This document shows, one piece after another, positions 10,541-18,589 of a stretch of 64,000 bases of DNA (its first letter is position 1; each line of letters opens with the position of its first letter). The stretch comes from Bradyrhizobium erythrophlei. GTDB taxonomy: Bacteria > Pseudomonadota > Alphaproteobacteria > Rhizobiales > Xanthobacteraceae. A program made the position numbers and the translations under genes. Below the pieces are notes generated by a model. That model was not told the origin of the DNA and searched no databases. It worked only from the letters and a program-made list of their open reading frames with translations. The stretch lies in assembly GCF_900142985.1 (NCBI RefSeq), contig NZ_LT670849.1, positions 620,001 through 684,000 on the forward strand. The letters are read 5' to 3'.

Positions 10541-11170
10541 ATGGAAGGCGTCACCATCGTTAGCCATCCGCTGGTACAGCACAAGCTGACGCTGCTCCGC
10601 GAAAAGGAAGCCTCGACCAAGTTGTTTCGCGAGTTGCTCAAGGAAATCGGGATGCTCCTCTGCTACGAGGTCACCCACGATCTGCCGACAGGCGATGTCG
10701 AAATCGAAACGCCGCTTTCGCCGATGAAGTCGCCGCAGCTAGCCGGTAAGAAGCTGGTATTTGCGCCGGTGCTGCGCGCCGGAATGACGTTTGCGGAAGG
10801 CATGCTCGATCTGGTGCCGAGCGCGCGGGTCGCTCATATCGGGCTTTATCGCGAGCCGGAGACATTTGTCGCCGTCGAATATTATTTCAAGGCGCCAAAC
10901 GACCTGCATGAACGCCATGTCATCGTGGTCTCGCCGGTGCTCGCCACCGCGAACACCACGGTTGCGGCGGTCGATCGCTTGAAGGAGCAAGGCGCCACCG
11001 ACATTCGCCTGGTGTGCCTGGTTGCAGCGCCGGAAGGCGTCGAGCGGATGCGCGGCATCCACCCGGACGTGCCGATCTGGCTTGCGGCGATCGACGAAGG
11101 GCTCGACGAGAACGGCTTCATCCTGCCGGGGCTGGGCGACGCCGGTGACCGCGCCTACGGCACCAAGTAG
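10541..11170 (+). CDS. upp: Uracil phosphoribosyltransferase (URC6-like)
   Basis: Converts uracil and PRPP to UMP. The 209 residues show the family phrases [20 protein letters not shown] and the uracil-binding C-terminus [14 protein letters not shown]. The PRPP loop is unusual: [12 protein letters not shown] instead of the canonical DPMLATGGS, so the loop Asp is Ser131 and the GGS is replaced. It starts 12 bases after the DUF1688 gene with AGAGGGG upstream. Its place in the URC-like operon suggests that it feeds UMP into ring degradation and is not only a salvage enzyme. Whether the altered loop changes affinity or substrate cannot be judged from sequence. Family membership is firm. Confidence 0.92.
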   Translation: MEGVTIVSHPLVQHKLTLLREKEASTKLFRELLKEIGMLLCYEVTHDLPTGDVEIETPLSPMKSPQLAGKKLVFAPVLRAGMTFAEGMLDLVPSARVAHIGLYREPETFVAVEYYFKAPNDLHERHVIVVSPVLATANTTVAAVDRLKEQGATDIRLVCLVAAPEGVERMRGIHPDVPIWLAAIDEGLDENGFILPGLGDAGDRAYGTK

Positions 11171-11197
11171 GCTGGATCCCGCTTGTCTTGCCGAAAA

Positions 11198-11641
11198 TCA
11201 ATGGTCGTCGTCTAACTTCTGCAAATCTTCTCCGTGCAGAGTCGTCCGCAAAATCTGATGCCAAACGTCTTTGGCCTCGGATCTGGATATCTCTTTATCA
11301 TCGGCTCTCACCGAAAAGATGAGAGTATATGGAGTGGTTATGTTTCGGCTTGTTGATGTCCAGTCAATGACCGTAAACGTGCTCAAATCGCTGTCTACGG
11401 CGGCTTGAGTTGCACTGACTTCTATATTCGACGATTTCTTCGTTCCCGCGCGAATAGCCGCAAGCGCCGAATCCAGCCGATCCGAGTCGCCTTGCAGCGT
11501 GAAATGAACGGTTCCGTCTGCTCCGTTCTTTGCGGATCCGGCAAGATTGTACTCTATCGCCTGCTTCATAATCATGGCCCGGAAACCGACATGCTGATCG
11601 TTGCCGGTGACGGTGGCCAAAATAGCTTTTTTCTGCTGCAT
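11198..11641 (-). CDS. Acylphosphatase-domain protein
   Basis: A 147-residue protein from ATG 11641, which has GCGGAG 6 bases upstream. A GTG at 11662 would add seven residues. Residues about 5-70 form an acylphosphatase domain: the oxyanion/phosphate loop reads NDQHVGFR with catalytic Arg21, followed by the family's K-N-x-x-D-G-T segment holding catalytic Asn39. The remaining 75 residues (FTVIDWTSTSRNITTPY onward) have no family I recognise. Standard acylphosphatases are about 90-100 residues, so this is an extended form. It lies 30 bases after the aspartate dehydrogenase stop on the same strand and is probably cotranscribed with it. Its own 3' end faces the uracil phosphoribosyltransferase 27 bases away. 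Confidence 0.7.
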   Translation of the reverse strand: MQQKKAILATVTGNDQHVGFRAMIMKQAIEYNLAGSAKNGADGTVHFTLQGDSDRLDSALAAIRAGTKKSSNIEVSATQAAVDSDLSTFTVIDWTSTSRNITTPYTLIFSVRADDKEISRSEAKDVWHQILRTTLHGEDLQKLDDDH

Positions 11642-11671
11642 CGCGCGCTCCGCTTCGCCCACTTTCCCGCC

Positions 11672-12484
11672 TCAGGTTCCGACGCGCAGCGCGGCGCGTT
11701 GCTTGCGAAGCAACGCAATCACCGACAACGCCGTGATGCGTCCCGTCTTCGGATTTTCCGACGGAATGTTCTCGATCGACATCGAAAACCGCGCCGAGTC
11801 CGAATCGACCTCGACCCGGTGCACGTTGCGCGTCAGCGCGGGATCGGCCCAGATTTCAAGCCGCGTGCGGTCGGGGCCGATGCCGGCGAGCGACAGCGCC
11901 ACCGCGACGTTCAGGTTGGCCGGAAATCCCTTGGCGGCTTCCCGCGCGGTGCCGTCGAAAATCTTCAATGGCTCCTTGATCGATTCAATCTCGATGTTGT
12001 TCTCGACGAGGAACGGCGCACCGGCCAGTCCATTGACCGGTTTGCGCGTCACCATCCGCACCGAATGAATTTCACCGACGGCAGCCGCCGTCACGGCATC
12101 TAACCCGATCAGCGCGCCGGTCGGCACCACGATCTGCCCGCCGTTTTTCCTGGCGAGTTCGACCAGGTCCTCGTTTTCGAGAAGTGCGCCGGCGCTCAGC
12201 ACGATTGCGGTCTTTCCCTTTTCGACGAACGGCGCCACGATCGAACGCAGCAATTTTGCCGGCGCGCATTCGATGGCGATATCGGCGGCGTCCGACAGTT
12301 TCTCGATCGGAAGCACCGCAGGCTTCTTCTTCAGGCTGCCAAGCCAGTTATGATGCTTTTCGGGATTTTGCGCCGACACCGCCGCCAGCGTCAGGCCGTC
12401 GATGCCCTGATCGAGCGCTTCGGCGACTTTCTTCCCGATTGGTCCCAATCCCGCGATGGCAACCCGGAGAGATGTATTTGCCAT
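11672..12484 (-). CDS. nadX: L-aspartate dehydrogenase (NadX type)
   Basis: NAD(P)-dependent oxidation of L-aspartate to iminoaspartate, which can feed quinolinate and NAD synthesis or release ammonia. The N-terminal Rossmann motif is VAIAGLGPIGKKV. The C-terminal DUF108 domain has the characteristic IGPDRTRLEIWADP, catalytic-region His222 in RNVHRVEVDSD, and NPKTGRITALS. The 270-residue length fits the family. I chose ATG 12484 because AAAGAGAAG lies about 9 bases upstream and the Rossmann fold then starts at residue 7. The frame is open to 12541 with no further support. It is divergent from the formamidase gene, and a pair of palindromic repeats lies between them. Confidence 0.85.
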   Translation of the reverse strand: MANTSLRVAIAGLGPIGKKVAEALDQGIDGLTLAAVSAQNPEKHHNWLGSLKKKPAVLPIEKLSDAADIAIECAPAKLLRSIVAPFVEKGKTAIVLSAGALLENEDLVELARKNGGQIVVPTGALIGLDAVTAAAVGEIHSVRMVTRKPVNGLAGAPFLVENNIEIESIKEPLKIFDGTAREAAKGFPANLNVAVALSLAGIGPDRTRLEIWADPALTRNVHRVEVDSDSARFSMSIENIPSENPKTGRITALSVIALLRKQRAALRVGT

Positions 12485-12550
12485 TGGTTTGGCTTCTCTT
12501 TCTTTTCTGAATGGCGCCATCGAGGCGCGTTCCCTTGCCAAGTCTGTTGC

Positions 12551-12629
12551 CTAGTACCGCCGATCTGAAGTCCCTGCACCACAAGCGGCGAACTCGATCA
12601 GGGACTTCAGATCGATAAAGCGGTACTAG
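12551..12629. repeat. CTAG-bounded palindrome, pair 1 member a
   Basis: A 79-base imperfect hairpin that begins and ends in CTAG. The outer arm CTAGTACCGC pairs with GCGGTACTAG, and the inner arm CGATCTGAAGTCCCTG pairs with its exact complement. An extra ATAAA sits only in the right arm between the two stems. It is separated by 14 bases from a second element whose extra bases are in the left arm, so the two are inverted relative to each other. The same arrangement recurs at 33.1 and 61.2 kb. Confidence 0.85.
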
Positions 12630-12643
12630 AATCAATAAGTCTT

Positions 12644-12719
12644 CTAGTGCCCATGACTTTCCGAAGTTCGTGAAAGTGGGTGCTACGATGGAGCACGAAC
12701 TTCGGAAAGTGGGCACTAG
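12644..12719. repeat. CTAG-bounded palindrome, pair 1 member b
   Basis: A 76-base hairpin: outer stem CTAGTGCCCA with TGGGCACTAG, an unpaired TGA in the left arm only, and inner stem CTTTCCGAAGTTCGTG with its complement. Inner-stem sequence differs from member a but shares the GAAGT core. It ends 133 bases before the formamidase start. The remaining bases 12720-12852 hold the formamidase leader with AGGAGG at 12842-12847. Confidence 0.85.
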
Positions 12720-12852
12720 CGATGGAATCCATAGCCCGGCAGCCCTTTGCCCTCAAGTCGACCGCCAAACCGCCTGAAATATGATCTTTTGCTATTGGCC
12801 AAAATCGGCTTTTCTTCCCCACAAACGATGATGCGGCCTCCAGGAGGAACAC

Positions 12853-13869
12853 ATGAACGGGCTCGGCGGACTGAACAAATCGCCCAACGGCGTCGTGATC
12901 GGGCTGGTGCAACTTCAACTGCCCGTGGTTGTGACCAAGGCCGACCTCGCCAAGCAGACCGAACGCATCGTCTACATGGTCGGCAAGGCCCGCCGCAATC
13001 TCGGCACCATGGACCTCGTGGTATTCCCGGAATACTCGCTGCATGGCCTGTCGATGGACACCAATCCCGCGATCATGTGCCGGCTCGACGGTCCGGAAGT
13101 CGCAGCCTTCAAGAAGGCCTGCATCGACAACAAGATCTGGGGCTGCTTCTCGATCATGGAGTACAACCCCGACGGCAATCCCTACAATTCCGGCCTGATC
13201 ATCGACGACCACGGCGAGATCAAACTCTACTACCGCAAATTCCATCCCTGGATTCCGGTCGAGCCGTGGGAGCCCGGCAATGTCGGCATTCCCGTGATCG
13301 AGGGACCGAAGGGCGCCAAGATCGCGTTGATCATCTGCCACGACGGCATGTTCCCGGAGATGGCGCGGGAATGCGCCTATAAAGGCGCGGAGATCATGAT
13401 CCGCACCGCGGGCTATACCGCCCCGATCCGGGAGAGCTGGCGCTTCACCAACCAGGCGAACTCGTTCCAGAACCTGATGGTCACGGCGAACGTCTGCATG
13501 TGCGGCTCGGACGGTTCGTTCGATTCGATGGGCGAAGGCATGATCGTCAATTTCGACGGCTCCGTTCTCGCCCATGGAACCACCGGGCGTGTCGACGAGA
13601 TCATCACCGCCGAGGTGCGCCCCGATCTGGTGCGCGAAGCCCGCATCAACTGGGGCGTCGAGAACAACATCTATCAACTCTGGCACCGCGGCTATGTCGC
13701 GGTGAAACGCGGCGCGATGGATTGTCCCTACACGTTCATGCAGGACATGGTCGCAGGCACTTACCGGCTTCCCTGGGAAGATCAGGTCAAGATCACCGAC
13801 GGCACGTCCTGCGGCTTCGCCGCGCCGACCCGGATGTTCGGCGCCAAGAATAGCAAGGCGGCGGAGTGA
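12853..13869 (+). CDS. amiF: Formamidase (nitrilase superfamily)
   Basis: Hydrolyses formamide to formate and ammonia. The 338-residue protein matches Helicobacter AmiF along its length (opening GxLNKPxxG-like region, FPEYSLHG, YYRKFHPW, ICHDGMFPE, NNIYQLWHRGYVA, YRLPWEDQVKI). The nitrilase-superfamily triad is present as Glu60, Lys129 and Cys162. It is cytoplasmic with no signal peptide. An AGGAGG Shine-Dalgarno lies 5 bases before the ATG. Formamide could come from medium amides or from ring cleavage of N-heterocycles elsewhere in the region; that link is inference. The broader aliphatic amidase AmiE is the main alternative, but the sequence phrases favour AmiF. The next gene is convergent, 15 bases away. 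Confidence 0.9.
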   Translation: MNGLGGLNKSPNGVVIGLVQLQLPVVVTKADLAKQTERIVYMVGKARRNLGTMDLVVFPEYSLHGLSMDTNPAIMCRLDGPEVAAFKKACIDNKIWGCFSIMEYNPDGNPYNSGLIIDDHGEIKLYYRKFHPWIPVEPWEPGNVGIPVIEGPKGAKIALIICHDGMFPEMARECAYKGAEIMIRTAGYTAPIRESWRFTNQANSFQNLMVTANVCMCGSDGSFDSMGEGMIVNFDGSVLAHGTTGRVDEIITAEVRPDLVREARINWGVENNIYQLWHRGYVAVKRGAMDCPYTFMQDMVAGTYRLPWEDQVKITDGTSCGFAAPTRMFGAKNSKAAE

Positions 13870-13884
13870 CAACCGCCGCCGCGA

Positions 13885-14811
13885 TCAGGCCCATTTCAGA
13901 CGCGCGAGGATCGCGCGTCCCATAACCCAGTCCTTGTCACTTTCCGACAGGAAGCCAAGTTCTTCGGTAAAATGGGTGACGCGTTGGCGGTAGCTGGCCT
14001 TCGCGAACGAGTTTGTGATGTCGGTACCCCAATAGCAGCGCTCAGGACCATAGGCGTCGAACAAGCGCTGCAGGTACACCGTCATGTCGCGGAATGGGTA
14101 GGGTTCAAGCGAGTTGCCGGGCGCACCCGACAATTTGACGCTGACGTTTGGAAATTTGGCGAGCGCAACGGCCTGATCGATCGCCGCCGGGATCTCGGTG
14201 ATCCTGTTGGTACGGCTCGAAGAGTTCATGCCCATGTGGTCGATGATGAGCGTGAGCTGTGGGTAGCGCTCGGCGATACGGGCAAATATCGATAGCTGTC
14301 CCGGAACAAGAAACATGACGGGGATTCCCGCCTTCTCGGCTGCGGGCCAGAACCAGTCGGCCGTCCCGTCCGTCAGCCAACCCACGTTGACATCGCTGAG
14401 CAAGCTGACACGGATGCCGAGCATTCCAGGCTGTTCCTTCCATTTCGGCAGCAGCGCGGCGGATTGCGGATTCTGCAATGCGATCCGGCCCATCACGGCG
14501 AAGCGATTGGGATAACGTCTTGCCGCCTCGAGACCGTAGTCGTTGCGCTCACCGATCCAGGACGGCGGCACGATGACGACCCGATCCACGCCAGCCTCAT
14601 CCATCAGCGGCACGAGCTTCTCGATCGTGAACGGCTCGGGCATTTGCGGCTTCGAGCCGGGGACCCATTTCCAATCCTCCGATTCCGCCTTCCACAGATG
14701 CACCTGGGCATCGACAATGGCGCGCTTGGCGGTCTGCGCAGTCGCCTTATGCGATGCCAGCGCCAAACCAGCGGCGAACGGCGAGGCAATGATTTGCCGG
14801 CGAGACAACAT
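13885..14811 (-). CDS. Exported amidohydrolase_2 family hydrolase
   Basis: TIM-barrel hydrolase of the amidohydrolase_2 group (lactonase and decarboxylase relatives). A twin-arginine-like signal MLSRRQIIASPFAAGLALA ends near KATAQ, so the enzyme is probably periplasmic. The family signature DAQVHLW follows directly. Further marks are MGRIAL, IIDHMGM (barrel His) and YWGTDITNS (catalytic Asp region). The 308-residue length is normal. ATG 14811 has GAAGGGC about 10 bases upstream; an in-frame start at 14877 would bury the signal peptide. It lies downstream of the cytosine-deaminase-like gene on the same strand after a 113-base gap, so it may be the last gene of that operon. Substrate unknown; lactones or cyclic amides are typical of the family. 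Confidence 0.82.
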   Translation of the reverse strand: MLSRRQIIASPFAAGLALASHKATAQTAKRAIVDAQVHLWKAESEDWKWVPGSKPQMPEPFTIEKLVPLMDEAGVDRVVIVPPSWIGERNDYGLEAARRYPNRFAVMGRIALQNPQSAALLPKWKEQPGMLGIRVSLLSDVNVGWLTDGTADWFWPAAEKAGIPVMFLVPGQLSIFARIAERYPQLTLIIDHMGMNSSSRTNRITEIPAAIDQAVALAKFPNVSVKLSGAPGNSLEPYPFRDMTVYLQRLFDAYGPERCYWGTDITNSFAKASYRQRVTHFTEELGFLSESDKDWVMGRAILARLKWA

Positions 14812-14924
14812 AAATCTGCCCTTCAGAAATAATGACCTGCCAAGCCTCGCAAACGGAACCGTCTTCGCGGAGACCAAAAAGAGTGTCAGGTAACCGCCGG
14901 CGACTCAATCAAAACCAACACACG

Positions 14925-16157
14925 CTAATGCGCGTGACGATGAATCTGCACGCGTGGCCGGGTGAATGACTTGCGGCCGCGTTTGAAACCCCATAACGGC
15001 TGCGCCAGCGTTGCCACCGCGTTCGTCGGATTGGCGGCATCGAGGCAAACGAGATCGGCCGGTGCGCCGGCCTTGATGCCGTAGTCGCCAAGCCGCATCA
15101 ACCGCGCCGAGGATTCCGTAATCATGTCGAGGCAGCCCGCGAGATCCGCCGGGCGCGAGACATGGCAGACATTGGCGTAGAGATTAGCCATCCGGATCAA
15201 CGAGCCATCGCCATACGGCGTGAACGGATTGAGCACGTTGTTGGTCGAGATCGAACAGGTCACACCGGCCTTACGCAGCGGCTCGGCCGGAACGACGCCG
15301 CGCGGCACGGCGTGGTCGTGGGAACGGCCCATCAGGTGCAGGTCGGTCGCGGGCAGGATCGTCACCGCCACGCCGGCATTGGCCAATCGCGCCGCGATTT
15401 CATTGAAACGCTCCGGCGGCAGCAGCGACATCTGCGTGACATGGCCGACTGCGACCCTGCCGCCGCGATCGAATTCCTCGGTTTTTCGGCAGACATATTC
15501 GACCTGCATGTTCTGCGTGGTCTCGGCGAGATCGAGGTGCATGTCGATCTCTGCATCGAACTCCCGCGCGATTTCGAAGATACGATCGATCTGCTTGCGC
15601 GGATCGGTGTCGAAATAAGGCACCGCACCGATCGCGCGCGCGCCGCGGCGCAAGCCCTCGATCAGCAGTTCTTCCGTGCCGGGATAATTCGTCATGCCTT
15701 CCTGCGGAAACACGCAGATCTCGACGTCGATCGCCCAGGCGTAGTCGCGCGCAAGCTGTTCGACCGCATCGAGGCCGATCAACCCGATGCCGGGGTCCAG
15801 TTCGACATGGGTCCGCATCCGCATCGTACCGTGCGAAATGCAACGTTCCAGCGTCTTCTTACCGCGTTCGTAGGTGTCTTCGACGGTAAAGCCGCGCTTG
15901 GCGGCTGCGGTTTCACGAACGGCTTCAGCGACCGTGCCCTCCTCGATCCGGCAACGATCGAGGATACAGGTCTTGTCGAGATGGATGTGCGTTTCGATCA
16001 GGCCGGGAACGACAAGACAGCCTTCAGCTTTCAGCTCAGGACCATCGGCGGTCAACGCCGGCGCAACGGCCGCGATCGTCTTGCCCTGAACGGCAATATC
16101 TGTCTTGACGAGTTCGCCGTCGCGCAGGATGCGCGCGTCCCGGACAATCAGATCCAT
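14925..16157 (-). CDS. Cytosine-deaminase-like amidohydrolase, substrate uncertain
   Basis: Metal-dependent amidohydrolase of the cytosine deaminase/AtzC branch, 410 residues, cytoplasmic. Metal ligands His57 and His59 (THIHLDKT), His207 (HLDL) and His239 (GHVTQMS) are present. Two key CodA residues are not. The catalytic Glu of CodA's HCDE is Leu210, and the metal-binding Asp of GHDDVFDPW corresponds to Asn306 in STNNVLNPF. I therefore do not assign cytosine deamination. The gene starts 8 bases after the fused LivMGF transporter stop and closes that operon, so its substrate is probably what the transporter imports. An NCS1 nucleobase-type permease lies on the opposite strand just upstream of the operon. 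A cyclic amide or imide hydrolase is a reasonable alternative. Confidence 0.8.
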   Translation of the reverse strand: MDLIVRDARILRDGELVKTDIAVQGKTIAAVAPALTADGPELKAEGCLVVPGLIETHIHLDKTCILDRCRIEEGTVAEAVRETAAAKRGFTVEDTYERGKKTLERCISHGTMRMRTHVELDPGIGLIGLDAVEQLARDYAWAIDVEICVFPQEGMTNYPGTEELLIEGLRRGARAIGAVPYFDTDPRKQIDRIFEIAREFDAEIDMHLDLAETTQNMQVEYVCRKTEEFDRGGRVAVGHVTQMSLLPPERFNEIAARLANAGVAVTILPATDLHLMGRSHDHAVPRGVVPAEPLRKAGVTCSISTNNVLNPFTPYGDGSLIRMANLYANVCHVSRPADLAGCLDMITESSARLMRLGDYGIKAGAPADLVCLDAANPTNAVATLAQPLWGFKRGRKSFTRPRVQIHRHAH

Positions 16158-16165
16158 TCATCACC

Positions 16166-18589
16166 TCAAGAAGCAGAGCCAAGGTAGGCGTCGTCGAGCA
16201 TGGCGCCGCGCAGCTCCGACGGGCTTCCCTGTGCGACGACGCGGCCGCCGCCGAGCACGTAGCCGCGGTCGGCGATGGCGAGCGCATAATCGGCCATCTG
16301 GTCGACGATCAGCAAGGTCATGCCCTCGTCCCGCAACCGCGTGAACTGTTCGAACAGTTCGGCGACGACGGCAGGCGCAAGGCCGAGCGATGGCTCATCG
16401 AGCAGCAACACTTCCGGCTTCGCCAACAGCCCGCGCCCGACCGCGAGCATCTGCTGCTCGCCGCCCGAGAGCAGACCGGCCGCCGTGTGCAGGCGCGGGC
16501 GCAGCCGCGGGAAACGCTCCAGCATGGCTTCGATTTCGGCGGGCGAGAAATCATTGCGGCGCGTAGCGCCAAGGCGAAGGTTCTCGGCAACCGTCAATTG
16601 CGGGAACACCTGCCGCCCTTCCGGCACCAGGATCAGGCCGGAACGCGCCACCTGCGGCGCCGAGAGCGACGCCAGGTCCTTGCCGTCGAGCTTGATGCTG
16701 CCGCTCACAGGACGAATCAGGCCGCTCAACGCTTTCATCAGCGTCGATTTGCCGGCGCCGTTCGGCCCGAACAGCGCGATCACCTCGCCGCGTCCGACCT
16801 TGAGGCTGACATTGTCGAGCACAGCCAACGCGCCGTAGCCCGCGTTCAGCCCCTCGACTTCGAGCAGAGGCGCACCAACGGCGCGCGCGGCGGCCGATCC
16901 CGTCGACATCGATGTCCCGAGATAGGCTGCCTTGACGGCGGGGTCGTTGCGGACGACTGCGGGCGTTCCGGCCGCGATGCGGCGTCCGGCATCGAGCACC
17001 ACGATCTCATCGGAGATCGACATCACCAGCGACATGTCGTGTTCCACCAACACGACGGCGAGGCCGGCGCGGGCCAGCCGCTGCAACAGACCGCCAAGCC
17101 TGGCGGTATCGGCCTCGTTGAGGCCGGCCGCGGGTTCGTCGAGCAGCAGTACCGCGGGCGAGGTCGCCAGCGCACGCGCAATCTCGACCAGACGCCGGTC
17201 GACATGCGGCAGCGTGGCGGCGAGCCTTGTCTCGGATCCGGCATAGCCGACGAGCGCCAGCAGCGCGCGCGCCAGATCCTCTGACGCTTGGCCGCGCCAG
17301 GCGCCGCGCAACAGGCCGAGCCGAACGTTGTCGAGCACGCTCAAATTCGCGAACGGCTGTGCGGTCTGGAAGGTCCGGGCGAGGCCGGCGCGCGCAACGT
17401 CGGGGGCGGCAAAGCCCGTGATCTCCTGCTTGCCGACCCGCACGGTTCCTGCATCGGGCCGCTGAAAGCCGCTCATCAGATTGAGCAGCGTGGTCTTGCC
17501 GGCGCCGTTCGGGCCGATCACGCTGGTGACGCGACCAGGTGAGGCCATCATGTCGACGCCTGCGACCGCGACCACGCCGCCGAACGCCACCCGTACGCCT
17601 TCCGCGGTGAGACTGCCACGTGCGCCGGTGATGTGCGCGAGCGCGCGATCGATGTCGGGCTTGGCCGGGCTAAGAGATTTTCTGGGCCGCACGAGATGGG
17701 CCAGCGCGCCGGCAATGCCGCCCGGCGCGGCCAACAACACGATCAGGAGGCCTGCACCGAACACCAGCAGGCGATATTCGGCAAGGCTTGCGAGCGCCTC
17801 CGGCAGGAACACGACCACTGCCGATCCGATCAACGGCCCGAGGGTTCGCCCGGCGCCGCCAACGACCACCACCAGCAGAAACAGGATCGATTGCGAGAAC
17901 GGGAATGAACTCGGCGCGATGAACCCGGTCAGCGCGGCCTGCAAACCGCCGGCGACGCCCGCCGCAGCCGCGGCCAGCACGAAAGCCGCGGTGCGAACGG
18001 CGACCGGCCTGATCCCGACGCCGCGTGCGGCAGCCGGAGCCGACGCCAAAGCCTGCATCGCCAGCCCGATCGGACTGCGCGCAAGATAATAAAACAGCAC
18101 AAGCCCGGCGACGCAGAAGGCGCACGCCATTAGCGCGGTGCCTCCGGTCGCAAATGGCGAGGGAATCCCGACCAGCCCGCTGGAGCCGCCGGTCAGGTCG
18201 CGCCATTCGATCGAGACGGACTCGACGATGAAGCCGAACGCGATCGTCACCATCGCAAGGTAAGGCCCGGTGACGCGAAGGGCCGGAATAGACAGTGCAG
18301 CCGAGATCGCCGCCACCAGAAGCACGGCGAGCGGCAGCGCTTCCCAGAAATTCAGTCCGGCCTTGGTGGTGAGAATACCAACGCCATAGGCGCCAAGCGC
18401 CAGAAAGCCGCCCTGCCCGAGCGATACTTCGCCGGTGAGACCCAGCAGCACGTTCAGGCCGATGCCCGCAAGCGCCGTGGTCGCAAGCGTCCCGAGCAGA
18501 TAGGCGTAGTAGCCGGGCGCCAGCAGACACACTGCAGCGGCTGCGGTGCAGGCGAGCGCCGCGGCAATGACGGCAGCAAGCGTCCTCAT
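16166..18589 (-). CDS. Fused LivM-LivG-LivF: ABC permease with two ATPase domains
   Basis: One 807-residue polypeptide combining three usually separate subunits of a branched-chain-amino-acid-type (HAAT) importer. Residues 1-300 are a LivM permease with the LNVLLGLTGEVSLGQGGF motif. Residues about 325-560 are a LivG ATPase: Walker A GPNGAGKTT at 359, Walker B VLLLDEPAAGLN, His switch VEHD. Its signature loop is degenerate, LPHVDRRLVEI. Residues about 575-807 are a LivF ATPase: Walker A GPNGAGKST at 608, signature LLSGGEQQM, Walker B VLLLDEPSLGLAP. ATG 18589 overlaps the LivH stop as ATGA. The frame runs through both junctions without a stop or internal start of note. It belongs with the LivH and binding-protein genes upstream. 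Confidence 0.93.
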   Translation of the reverse strand: MRTLAAVIAAALACTAAAAVCLLAPGYYAYLLGTLATTALAGIGLNVLLGLTGEVSLGQGGFLALGAYGVGILTTKAGLNFWEALPLAVLLVAAISAALSIPALRVTGPYLAMVTIAFGFIVESVSIEWRDLTGGSSGLVGIPSPFATGGTALMACAFCVAGLVLFYYLARSPIGLAMQALASAPAAARGVGIRPVAVRTAAFVLAAAAAGVAGGLQAALTGFIAPSSFPFSQSILFLLVVVVGGAGRTLGPLIGSAVVVFLPEALASLAEYRLLVFGAGLLIVLLAAPGGIAGALAHLVRPRKSLSPAKPDIDRALAHITGARGSLTAEGVRVAFGGVVAVAGVDMMASPGRVTSVIGPNGAGKTTLLNLMSGFQRPDAGTVRVGKQEITGFAAPDVARAGLARTFQTAQPFANLSVLDNVRLGLLRGAWRGQASEDLARALLALVGYAGSETRLAATLPHVDRRLVEIARALATSPAVLLLDEPAAGLNEADTARLGGLLQRLARAGLAVVLVEHDMSLVMSISDEIVVLDAGRRIAAGTPAVVRNDPAVKAAYLGTSMSTGSAAARAVGAPLLEVEGLNAGYGALAVLDNVSLKVGRGEVIALFGPNGAGKSTLMKALSGLIRPVSGSIKLDGKDLASLSAPQVARSGLILVPEGRQVFPQLTVAENLRLGATRRNDFSPAEIEAMLERFPRLRPRLHTAAGLLSGGEQQMLAVGRGLLAKPEVLLLDEPSLGLAPAVVAELFEQFTRLRDEGMTLLIVDQMADYALAIADRGYVLGGGRVVAQGSPSELRGAMLDDAYLGSAS

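Noticed and set aside
12735..12752. Possible sigma-54 promoter before the formamidase gene (CCCGGCAGCCCTTTGCCC)
   Set aside because: The GG to GC spacing is 9, not 10, and the -24 box lacks TGGCAC.
12607..13872. 421-codon minus-strand frame opposite the formamidase gene
   Set aside because: Formamidase on the plus strand has full family similarity and an AGGAGG site; the antisense frame resembles no family and runs through the palindromic repeats.
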